Assembly (NCBI RefSeq): GCF_014648675.1
Contig: NZ_BMRO01000017.1
Span: 1-64,000, forward strand
Direction of reading: 5' to 3'
Origin: Actinomadura livida
GTDB taxonomy: Bacteria; Actinomycetota; Actinomycetes; Streptosporangiales; Streptosporangiaceae
Length of the DNA stretch: 64,000 nt
Below, piece after piece: positions 32,112 to 39,382 of the stretch. Numbering within the stretch: the stretch's first letter is position 1; every line of letters begins with the position of its first letter. Under the pieces are notes generated by a model, which saw only the letters and a program-made list of their open reading frames with translations, did not search any database and had not been told where the DNA came from. Made by a program: the position numbers and the translations under genes.

Positions 32112-33734
32112 ATTCAGCGCCAAGAGTTCGGGGAAAATCCGACCGAGGTTCGCGACACCGACCATTACACGGAGGAGTACGTCCAAGGCTTCGTCGAGAA
32201 GTGGGACGAACTCATCGACTGGAAGAGGCGCTACGAGAGCGAAGGCAGCTTCTTCATCGACCAACTCAGGGAGCGCGGCGTCCGGAAGGTGCTCGACGTC
32301 GCCACCGGGACGGGCTTCCACTCCGTCCGGCTCCTGCAGGAGGGCTTCGAGACCGTCAGCGTCGACGGCAGCCCCGAGATGCTGCGCAAGGCATTCGAGA
32401 ACGGGTTCGCGTTCGGCGGCCACATCCTGCGCGTGGTGCACGCCGACTGGCGTTTCCTGAACCGCGACGTCCACGGCGAGTTCGACGCCATCATCTGCCT
32501 GGGCAACTCGTTCACCCATCTCTTCTCGGAACGCGACCGGCGTAAGGCCCTGGCGGAGTTCTACGCCATGCTCAAGCACGACGGCGTGCTCATCATCGAC
32601 CAGCGCAACTACGACTCGATCCTGGACAACGGCTTCTCCAGCAAGCACTCGTACTACTACTGCGGCGAGGAGGTCACGGCCGAGCCCGAGTACGTCGACG
32701 AAGGACTCGCGCGGTTCCGGTACCGGTTCCCCGACGACAGCGAGTACTGCCTCAACATGTATCCGCTGCGCAAGGACTACATGCGGCGGCTCATGCGCGA
32801 GGTCGGCTTCCAGCGCATCGACACGTACGGGGACTTCCAGGCCACCTACGATGACGACGATCCCGACTTCTTCATCCACGTGGCCGAGAAGAAATACCTG
32901 GAAGACGACGTGAACACCGGCTACTCCAGCGCGGTCAACACCGCCCGCGACTACTACAACTCCAGCGACGCCGACGCCTTCTACCACTCCGTCTGGGGCG
33001 GGCAGCACATCCACGTCGGCATCTACGAGGACGGCGACACGATCGACGCCGCCAGCGCCCGGACGGTCGAGCGGATGGCCGCCGGCCTCAAGCTGACGCC
33101 GTACTCGCACGTCATCGACCTCGGCGCGGGATACGGCGGCTCCGCCCGGTACCTCGCCCACACCTACGGCTGCCGCGTCACCTGCCTCAACCTCAGCGAG
33201 GTGGAGAACGAGCGCAACCGGGCGATGAACGAGGAGCAGGGCCTCGCCGGCCTCATCGAGGTGGTCGACGGCTCCTTCGAGACCCTCCCGTTCAACGACA
33301 ACTCGTTCCACGTCGTGTGGTCGCAGGACGCGCTGCTGCACGGCGGCGACCGCATCCGGGCGCTGGAGGAGATCGCCCGGGTCCTCAAGCCGGGCGGGGA
33401 GTTCGTCTTCACCGACCCCATGGCGGCCGACGACTGCACCCGCGACGTCCTGCGGCCCATCCTCGACCGCCTGCACCTCGACACGATGGGGTCGCCCGGC
33501 TTCTACCTCCGCGAGATCGCCCGGCTCGGCCTGACGCCGGCCTTCGAGGACCTCACCCCGCACCTCACCACGCACTACGGGCGGGTCCTCCAGGAGACCG
33601 AGGCGCGGGAGGCGGAGATCTCCCGGCAGATCAGCGCGGAGTACCTGGAACGCATGAAGGCGGGCCTGGGCAACTGGGTCCGCGGCGGCGAGTCCGGCAA
33701 CCTGAAGTGGGGCATCTTCCGCTGTAAGAGCTGA
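32112..33734 (+). CDS. Fused glycine/sarcosine N-methyltransferase and sarcosine/dimethylglycine N-methyltransferase
   Basis: 540 residues from ATT 32112, chosen because a perfect AGGAGG (32099-32104) lies 7 nt upstream and homology to known enzymes begins there (FGENPTEVRDTDHY). The nearest ATG, 32028, has no ribosome site and adds unlike sequence. First half: glycine/sarcosine methyltransferase with SAM motif VLDVATGTGFHSVRLL and YDSILDNGFSSKH. Second half (from about 275): dimethylglycine methyltransferase with VIDLGAGYGGSARYLA and GEFVFTDPM. Together they make glycine betaine from glycine with three SAM, for osmoprotection. The fusion resembles that of Actinopolyspora halophila. Start codon certainty is moderate; enzyme identity is high. 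Confidence 0.92.
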   Translation: MQRQEFGENPTEVRDTDHYTEEYVQGFVEKWDELIDWKRRYESEGSFFIDQLRERGVRKVLDVATGTGFHSVRLLQEGFETVSVDGSPEMLRKAFENGFAFGGHILRVVHADWRFLNRDVHGEFDAIICLGNSFTHLFSERDRRKALAEFYAMLKHDGVLIIDQRNYDSILDNGFSSKHSYYYCGEEVTAEPEYVDEGLARFRYRFPDDSEYCLNMYPLRKDYMRRLMREVGFQRIDTYGDFQATYDDDDPDFFIHVAEKKYLEDDVNTGYSSAVNTARDYYNSSDADAFYHSVWGGQHIHVGIYEDGDTIDAASARTVERMAAGLKLTPYSHVIDLGAGYGGSARYLAHTYGCRVTCLNLSEVENERNRAMNEEQGLAGLIEVVDGSFETLPFNDNSFHVVWSQDALLHGGDRIRALEEIARVLKPGGEFVFTDPMAADDCTRDVLRPILDRLHLDTMGSPGFYLREIARLGLTPAFEDLTPHLTTHYGRVLQETEAREAEISRQISAEYLERMKAGLGNWVRGGESGNLKWGIFRCKS

Positions 33735-33752
33735 CGAAGCCGCGAGACCGGC

Positions 33753-33785
33753 GAGGCCGGGAGAGGACGCTCCTCTCCCGGCCTC
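33753..33785. terminator. Bidirectional terminator between convergent genes
   Basis: GAGGCCGGGAGAGGA and TCCTCTCCCGGCCTC form a perfect 15-bp stem with a 3-nt loop. It sits between the methyltransferase stop (33734) and the ABC permease stop (33814) and can serve both transcripts. Confidence 0.85.
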
Positions 33786-33813
33786 CGGCGTCCCGGGCGC
33801 CCTCGGGCAGACG

Positions 33814-34575
33814 TCAGTCCCAGCGGAACGCCTTCGCCGCGACCGCGCCGGCCAGCGCGGCCGTCCCGGCGAGCGCGCCGATATGCGCCAGGTCCGGCGG
33901 CACGCCCGTCCAGGCGGCGCTCAACGCCTCCACGCCCGCCCCGTACGGCAGGTACTCGCCGAGCGTCGCCAACGGGTCCGGGAGGTTGTCGCGCGGTCCG
34001 AAACCGCCGCCGAGGGCCATCGTCAGGAAGAACCCCACGAGGCCGAGCGCGACGGCCGCGTTCGCGGACGGCGCGACCGCCGCGACCAGCATGCCGAGCG
34101 CGTACATCGTCGCCGTCACCAGGCAGAAGACGCCGACCGCGGTGAGCGCGCCGCGCGGCATCGACGCGCCGAACAGCAGCCGCGCCGCCAGGAGGGCCGC
34201 CAGAACGCCGGCCAGCACCTGGGCGAGGCTCGCCAGCACCTGGGCGGCCAGGACCATCAGCGGGTGCGCGGGCGTCACCGCCAGCCGCCGCAGCACGCCC
34301 GTCCTGCGATAGGTGGCGAGGACGGCCGGCATGTTCACCAGGCCGATCAGCGCGACCACCATCACCATCGTCATCGGGACGACGAAGGCGTCCAGCGCGG
34401 GAAGCCCGCGGAAGCGCTCCGTCCCCGCCCCCTCTGCGCCCAGCCCGGACATCACCATGATCAGCATCGGCAGGCCGAGCGGGATGACCAGCCCGGCGGT
34501 GTCCCGGGCGACCAGCTTCGCCTCGGTCCAGGTCAGCATCGCCCACGCCCGCGCGGGCGGCCGGTAGGCCGTCAT
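33814..34575 (-). CDS. ABC-2 type transporter permease
   Basis: 253 residues with six hydrophobic segments (for example GLVIPLGLPMLIMVMSGL, VVPMTMVMVVALIGLVNMPA, VLASLAQVLAGVLAALLAAR, VGVFCLVTATMYALGMLVAA, VALGLVGFFLTMALGGGF). The sequence YRRTGVLRRLAVTPAHP between helices 2 and 3 is the conserved coupling segment of ABC-2 exporters (drug or lipid efflux). ATG overlaps the stop of the upstream ATPase by 4 bp. Divergent to a two-component pair that probably senses the same stress. Confidence 0.92.
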   Translation of the reverse strand: MTAYRPPARAWAMLTWTEAKLVARDTAGLVIPLGLPMLIMVMSGLGAEGAGTERFRGLPALDAFVVPMTMVMVVALIGLVNMPAVLATYRRTGVLRRLAVTPAHPLMVLAAQVLASLAQVLAGVLAALLAARLLFGASMPRGALTAVGVFCLVTATMYALGMLVAAVAPSANAAVALGLVGFFLTMALGGGFGPRDNLPDPLATLGEYLPYGAGVEALSAAWTGVPPDLAHIGALAGTAALAGAVAAKAFRWD

Positions 34576-35312
34576 CCGGCCTCCTCCTCCGGCGCCCGCC
34601 CGGTCAGCGCCAGGAAGGCGTCTTCGAGGGTGGCGCGCTCAAGGCCGGTCCCCGCCCGCGCGACCAGGCCGCCCGGAGTGTCCAGCGCGGCGATCCGTCC
34701 CCGGTCGATGACCGCGACGCGGTCGCACAGCCGCTCCGCCTCGGGCATGAAGTGCGTGACGAGCAGCACCGTCACGCCGGTGTCGCGGATCCGCTCGATC
34801 AGCTCCCAGGTGCCCCGGCGGGCCCGCGGGTCGAGGCCGGTGGTCAGCTCGTCCAGCACCGCGACGCGGGGCCTGCCGACCAGCGCCAGCGCGATCGACA
34901 GCCGCTGCGCCTGGCCTCCGGAGAGGTCCTCGAACGCCGTGTCGCGCTTACCGGCCAGCCCAAGCTCGTCCAGCAGTCGCCCGGGGTCGGCGCCGTCGGC
35001 GTAGAACGACCGGTACAGCGACACCGCCTCGCCGACCCGGAGCTTGTCGGGCAGCCCGCCGCCCTGCAGCTGCGCCCCCATCACCTGCCTGAGCCGCGCG
35101 CGGTCCCGCAGGGGGTCGAGCCCCAGCACGCTGATCCGTCCCGCGTCGGGCCGCCGCACACCCTCGACGCACTCGACCAGGGTCGTCTTGCCCGCGCCGT
35201 TCGGGCCGACGATCCCGAAGATCTCCCCGTGCTCGACGGTGAACGACACGTCGTCCACGGCGACCGTCCCGCCGTACCGCTTGCGCAGCCCCTCGACCTC
35301 GACAACAGCCAT
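34572..35312 (-). CDS. ABC transporter ATP-binding protein (ABC-2 exporter)
   Basis: 246 residues from ATG 35312, 7 nt after AAGGGG; a GTG 6 bp further upstream is too close to that site. Walker A GPNGAGKTT, signature LSGGQAQRLSIALAL, Walker B VAVLDELTTGLD and H-loop LVTHF are intact; the Glu-Leu after Walker B Asp keeps the catalytic base. Forms an exporter with the overlapping permease gene. The usual role is efflux of antibiotics or amphiphiles (DrrA-like); substrate not determinable. Confidence 0.93.
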   Translation of the reverse strand: MAVVEVEGLRKRYGGTVAVDDVSFTVEHGEIFGIVGPNGAGKTTLVECVEGVRRPDAGRISVLGLDPLRDRARLRQVMGAQLQGGGLPDKLRVGEAVSLYRSFYADGADPGRLLDELGLAGKRDTAFEDLSGGQAQRLSIALALVGRPRVAVLDELTTGLDPRARRGTWELIERIRDTGVTVLLVTHFMPEAERLCDRVAVIDRGRIAALDTPGGLVARAGTGLERATLEDAFLALTGRAPEEEAG

Positions 35313-35439
35313 CGTCACGCCCCTTCCGGCCGCAAACGCTAGGCGGCCGCCGCGCCCGCGCGCGTGTGCCGGAGGTCATGGACCGCACCCATGACTTCCG
35401 GCACAGTCCGGCCCGGCGCGATGCCCGTACCCTTCGAGC

Positions 35440-36552
35440 ATGGCCAAGTCCCATCTCGCGGTCTGGGGCGCGGCGAGCGTCCTGGCCGTCTGCCTGCTGG
35501 TCGGCGCGCCGGTGGCGTTCTCCGCCGGCGACGTCACGATCGGGCCGGCCTGGCTGTGGTGGGCCTGCTACCTCGGGTTCCTCGTGCTGTTCACGTCGGC
35601 GCTCCTGGACGACGCGCCGCGCCGCACCGGCCGGTGGGCGCTCCTGCTCGCCGTCGCGGCGGCGGGCGCCGCGACCGTCCTGCTGGGCGCGCAGGCCGCC
35701 TGGCTCGCGATCCTGCTGGTGTTCGTCACCGCGGTCACGGCCCACCGGACGACGCTGCGCGACACGGCCGCGGTGCTCGGGTTCAACAGCGCCGTGGCAG
35801 GTGCGGCGCCCACGCTGCGCGACGGCACCGTCATGGACGTGGTGCTCACCGCGTCGCTCTACACGATGCTCCAGGTCTGCACGGTGTGGGCGGTGCGCAG
35901 CGAGCAGCGCGAGAGCGCGGCCCGGGAACGCCTCGCCGTGGCCAACACCGAACTCCGCGCCGCCACCGCGCTGCTGGCGGAGGCGAGCCGGTCCGCGGAG
36001 CGGCTGCGCATCTCCCGCGAGCTGCACGACCTCCTCGGCCACCAGCTCACGGCGCTCGTCCTCGAACTGGAGGTGGCCGCGCACCACAGCGCGCCGCCCG
36101 CCGCCGACCACGTGGCACGGGCCCGCGGGCTGGCGAGGGACCTGCTCGGCGACGTGCGCACGGCGGTGGGCGAGCTGCGCGCCCGCACCCCGCCCCTCCA
36201 CCGCGCGCTCGCGGAGATCGTCGCGGACCTGCCGCACCCGCGCGTCCACCTGAGCGTCGCCGGCGAGGTCGAGCCGGACGAGGCGCGCACCGCGGTGCTG
36301 ATCCGCTGCGTCCAGGAGGTCGTCACGAACGCCATCCGGCACGCCGAGGCCGAGAACCTGTGGATCGACATCGGCCGGACCGGGCGCGGCGAGATCGTCC
36401 TCACCGCGCGCGACGACGGCCGCGGCGCGTCCGTGCTGCGCCTCGGCAACGGCCTGACCGGCGTCCGCGAGCGCATCGCCCAGCTCGACGGCGAGGTGTC
36501 GTTCGACACCCGGTCGGGCTTCACCGTCAGCGCCAGGGTGCCGGCGCCGTGA
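35440..36552 (+). CDS. NarL-type sensor histidine kinase (HisKA_3)
   Basis: 370 residues. Four to five hydrophobic segments in the first 160 residues, then a short coiled coil (ERLAVANTELRAATALLAEA) and the phosphoacceptor SRELHDLLGHQLTAL. The ATPase part has NAIRHAEAENL (N box), ARDDGRG and GNGLTGVRERI (G boxes). The membrane domain with almost no external loops suggests intramembrane sensing, as in DesK/LiaS-type kinases that respond to membrane-active compounds. Overlaps the response regulator gene. Divergent from the ABC exporter, so control of that exporter is likely (inference). Confidence 0.93.
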   Translation: MAKSHLAVWGAASVLAVCLLVGAPVAFSAGDVTIGPAWLWWACYLGFLVLFTSALLDDAPRRTGRWALLLAVAAAGAATVLLGAQAAWLAILLVFVTAVTAHRTTLRDTAAVLGFNSAVAGAAPTLRDGTVMDVVLTASLYTMLQVCTVWAVRSEQRESAARERLAVANTELRAATALLAEASRSAERLRISRELHDLLGHQLTALVLELEVAAHHSAPPAADHVARARGLARDLLGDVRTAVGELRARTPPLHRALAEIVADLPHPRVHLSVAGEVEPDEARTAVLIRCVQEVVTNAIRHAEAENLWIDIGRTGRGEIVLTARDDGRGASVLRLGNGLTGVRERIAQLDGEVSFDTRSGFTVSARVPAP

Positions 36553-37211
36553 TCCGCGTGTGCGTCACCGACGACCAGACGCTGGTGCGGCAGGGGATCC
36601 GGCACCTGCTGGAGCTGTCCACCGAGGTGACCGTCACCGCCGAGGCGGCGGACGGCGACGAGGCGCTGGCCGTCCTGGAGTCCGACCCCCCGGACGTCCT
36701 CCTCCTCGACCTCCGCATGCCCGGCCGGGACGGCATCGCCACGCTCACCGCGATGCGCTCGCGCGGCCTCGCCGTCCCCACCCTCGTGCTGACGACGTTC
36801 GACGACGACGAGCTGGTGCTGCGCGCCCTCCGCGCCGGAGCGTCCGGCTACCTGCTCAAGGACGTCACCCTCGACCAGGTCGTCACCGCGATACGCACGC
36901 TCGCGGAAGGCGGCACGCTGGTCCAGCCGGGCCTGACCGAACGGCTGCTCCAGGCCATGCGGCGAATGCCGGACCCGGACGACCCCCGGGACCTCCCGCC
37001 CCAGCCGCTCACCGGCCGGGAACGGGACGTGCTGCGCCTACTGGCCGCCGGCTACGCCAACCGGGAGATAGCCGACGCCCTCCACCTGGCGGAGGGCACG
37101 GTGAAGAACCACGTCTCCAGCGTCCTGGCGAAGCTGGGCGTGCGAGACCGGACCAGGGCCGTGCTGAAGGCCCTGCACCACGGCCTGCTGGACGCTCCGC
37201 CGGGCCGCTGA
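36549..37211 (+). CDS. NarL/LuxR-family response regulator
   Basis: 220 residues, GTG start overlapping the kinase stop (GTGA). Receiver: acidic pair TDDQ, phosphoacceptor Asp54 in LLLDLRMPG, Thr in LVLTTFDDDE and Lys in GYLLKDVT. C-terminal HTH: LTGRERDVLRLLAAGYANRE followed by IADALHLAEGTVKNHVSSVL. Cognate partner of the preceding kinase; binding sites probably lie in the 127-bp gap between the divergent exporter and kinase genes. Confidence 0.95.
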   Translation: MIRVCVTDDQTLVRQGIRHLLELSTEVTVTAEAADGDEALAVLESDPPDVLLLDLRMPGRDGIATLTAMRSRGLAVPTLVLTTFDDDELVLRALRAGASGYLLKDVTLDQVVTAIRTLAEGGTLVQPGLTERLLQAMRRMPDPDDPRDLPPQPLTGRERDVLRLLAAGYANREIADALHLAEGTVKNHVSSVLAKLGVRDRTRAVLKALHHGLLDAPPGR

Positions 37212-37220
37212 GCCGGACCT

Positions 37221-37448
37221 CTAGAGCTTCAGAAGCTTGCTGTACGGGGCGGGGATGCGGACCTTCCCCGTCCCGAAGTCGACCAGGACCGCTTGGCCCT
37301 CCTCGACTTCGAGCACGCGTCCGAGCCCGTACTTGTCGTGCGTGACCCGGTCCTCAGGTGCGAACTCCTTGGCCGGTGGCGCAGCGGGCGGGGGTTTGAA
37401 GGGACTGGTGGGCAGATGTCGCCGCCTGGCGGCTCCTGTGGGTTTCAT
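37221..37448 (-). CDS. Small SH3/KOW-like conserved actinobacterial protein
   Basis: 75 residues from ATG 37448. After a basic, proline-rich start (RRRHLPTSPFKPP) comes a compact strand-rich domain: EDRVTHDKYGLGRVLEVEEG and QAVLVDFGTGKVRIPAPYSK LLKL. This pattern is frequent as a stand-alone protein in Streptomyces and relatives and recalls the RNA-polymerase-binding fold at the start of CarD. No strong ribosome site is visible. Function unknown; convergent with the response regulator. Confidence 0.7.
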   Translation of the reverse strand: MKPTGAARRRHLPTSPFKPPPAAPPAKEFAPEDRVTHDKYGLGRVLEVEEGQAVLVDFGTGKVRIPAPYSKLLKL

Positions 37449-37565
37449 CAACGCCCAGTATGCGCCTGCCGGGGCCCCGCGGGCAGCCCGACCCCTCGAT
37501 TCGGTCCGGACGTGTCGCGCGAAGGGTCGCGGTTTCGGCCCGGCCGCTCTGGCACGATTGTCTCC

Positions 37566-38597
37566 ATGAGCGACCGCGTCGGCCTGCGGGAGGCCGAGGA
37601 CGAGCTGCTTCCGCCGGCCGATTGGGGCCGCCGCGATCCCGTCGCTCCGGGTACCCGCGCCGCGCTGGTCTTCGGCCTGCTGGCGGCCGTGCTCGTGCTC
37701 GGGCGGACGTGGCTGGCACCCCTCATCGACGCGGGCGCGCTGGACGCGTGGACCACCATCTTCGTCGCGGTGTGCGTCCAGGCCCTGCCCTTCCTTGTGT
37801 TCGGGGTGGCGCTGTCGGCCGCGATCACCGCGTTCGTCCCGGCGTCGCTGTGGCGGCGGGTGCTGCCGCGCCGGCCGGGCGCCGCGGTGCCCGCCGCGGG
37901 CGCGATGGGGGCCGTGCTGCCGGGGTGCGAGTGCGCGTCGGTGCCGGTCGCGGGCGGGCTGATGGCGCGCGGGGTCGCGCCCTCCGCCGCGCTGACCTTC
38001 CTGCTCGCCGCTCCGGCGATCAACCCGGTCGTGATGGTCGCCACCGCGGTCGCCTTCCCGGGGAAACCGGAGATGGTGGTGGGCCGGTTCGCCGCGTCCC
38101 TGCTCGTGGCGGTGCTGGTCGGCTGGGTGTGGCTGCTCGTGGGCAAGGGCGAATGGATCCGGATCCCGTCCCGCCCGGAGGCGCACGGGAAGGCCGGGCG
38201 CGCGGAGGCGTTCCGGCAGGCGATGCGGCACGACATCGTCCACGCCGGGGGGTTCCTGGTGGTCGGCGCGATGGCGGCGGCCACCATCAACGTGGTCGTC
38301 CCCGCGGGCTGGGTGAACGCCGCGGCCGGGGACGCCGTCGTCTCGGTGCTGCTGCTCGCGCTGCTGGCCGTGCTGATGTCCATCTGCTCGGAGGCCGACG
38401 CGTTCGTCGCGGCGAGCCTGTCGCAGTTCTCGACGACCGCGAAGCTGACCTTCCTGGTCGTCGGGCCGATGGTGGACCTGAAGCTGATCGCGCTCCAGGC
38501 GGGCTTCTTCGGCCGCCGCTTCGCGGTCCGGTTCGTGCCGCTGACGTTCTGCCTCGCGGTCGGCGTCAGCGTGCTGGTGGGAGGGCTGCTGTCGTGA
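37566..38597 (+). CDS. UPF0718/DUF318-type metal permease
   Basis: 343 residues with about eight membrane helices. MGAVLPGCECASVPVAGGLM and LLAAPAINPVVMVAT are the signature of the permease family proposed to export or move divalent metals; a second conserved segment SICSEADAFVAASLSQF is present. The CEC cysteines may touch metal. Overlaps by 4 bp the downstream His-rich TIGR03943 protein gene, the usual partner. ATG 37566 chosen by position after the promoter-like region. The substrate (Zn, Cu or Co) is not clear from sequence. Confidence 0.88.
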   Translation: MSDRVGLREAEDELLPPADWGRRDPVAPGTRAALVFGLLAAVLVLGRTWLAPLIDAGALDAWTTIFVAVCVQALPFLVFGVALSAAITAFVPASLWRRVLPRRPGAAVPAAGAMGAVLPGCECASVPVAGGLMARGVAPSAALTFLLAAPAINPVVMVATAVAFPGKPEMVVGRFAASLLVAVLVGWVWLLVGKGEWIRIPSRPEAHGKAGRAEAFRQAMRHDIVHAGGFLVVGAMAAATINVVVPAGWVNAAAGDAVVSVLLLALLAVLMSICSEADAFVAASLSQFSTTAKLTFLVVGPMVDLKLIALQAGFFGRRFAVRFVPLTFCLAVGVSVLVGGLLS

Positions 38598-39373
38598 CAA
38601 GGGCCGCGCAGAACCTGCTGCTTGTGTTCCTCGGCGCCGCGGTGCTGTGGATCACGCTGGTCAGCGGCGAGTACGTCAACTACGTGCGGCCGGGCTTCCG
38701 GTACCCGCTGGTGGCCGCGGCCGTGGCGCTGCTGGCCCTGGGCGCCGCCGGGCTGCGCCGCGAATGGCGGGACGCCCCGGGCCACGACGACGGCCATCCC
38801 GACCACGACCACCCCGACCACGACCACCCCGACCACGGGCACGGGCACGGGCACGATCACTCGCGCGGGCCGCGGGTGGCGTGGCTGCTCGGCCTGCCCG
38901 TGCTGGCGATCTTCGTGATCGCGCCGCCCGCGCTCGGCTCGTTCAGCGCGGCGCGCGGCACCGACCGCGCGGCGCCGCCGCCCGCCCCGCCGGACGACGG
39001 CTTCCCCCCGCTGTCCGCGGCCGCCGGGCCGGTCGACATGAGCGTGGGCGAGTTCATCGGCCGCGCCCACGAGGCCCAGACCGGCGACCCCGCGAAGCTC
39101 CAGGGCGTCCCCGTGCGGCTGACCGGGTTCGTCACCCCGGCCGGGAAGGGCCGGGGCGGCTGGCAGCTCACCCGGATGAAGATCGCCTGCTGTGCGGGCG
39201 ACGCCGTCCCGTTCCCGGTGCGGGTGCGCGGCGTCCCGCAGCCGCCCGCCGACTCCTGGGTCCGGGTCACGGGCGTCTGGGAGCCGCCCCGCCAGTCCGG
39301 CAGGACGGTCGTGCAGACCCTCCGCGCCCACTCCCTCAGGGAGATCGAAGAGCCGAAGAACCCGTACGAGTGA
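38594..39373 (+). CDS. TIGR03943-family membrane protein with His-rich metal-binding linker
   Basis: 259 residues, GTG start overlapping the permease stop (GTGA). Two N-terminal helices (NLLLVFLGAAVLWITLVSG; PLVAAAVALLALGAAGL), a cytosolic-or-external loop very rich in His/Asp (residues about 62-88, built of PDHDH units), a third helix (VAWLLGLPVLAIFVIAPPAL), then a C-terminal soluble domain with the conserved RMKIACCAGDA motif. The His repeat and Cys-Cys pair point to metal binding. Members of this family accompany DUF318 permeases in actinobacterial metal homeostasis. Confidence 0.88.
   Translation: MTRAAQNLLLVFLGAAVLWITLVSGEYVNYVRPGFRYPLVAAAVALLALGAAGLRREWRDAPGHDDGHPDHDHPDHDHPDHGHGHGHDHSRGPRVAWLLGLPVLAIFVIAPPALGSFSAARGTDRAAPPPAPPDDGFPPLSAAAGPVDMSVGEFIGRAHEAQTGDPAKLQGVPVRLTGFVTPAGKGRGGWQLTRMKIACCAGDAVPFPVRVRGVPQPPADSWVRVTGVWEPPRQSGRTVVQTLRAHSLREIEEPKNPYE
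38801..38855. repeat. 15-bp tandem repeat coding for the His-rich linker
   Basis: GACCACGACCACCCC occurs at 38801-38815 and 38816-38830, with a diverged third unit and then GGGCAC triplets. Encodes PDHDH units and may vary in length between strains. Confidence 0.85.
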
Positions 39374-39382
39374 CCCGGCCCG

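Noticed and set aside
35364-37211. A 615-codon plus frame spanning the kinase and response regulator genes
   Set aside because: Its first two thirds are out-of-frame kinase DNA; only the response regulator end is real, and that gene has its own overlapping GTG start.
37450-37565. Zur-type site before the metal permease
   Set aside because: No AT-rich TGAAAAT-like palindrome is present in this stretch.
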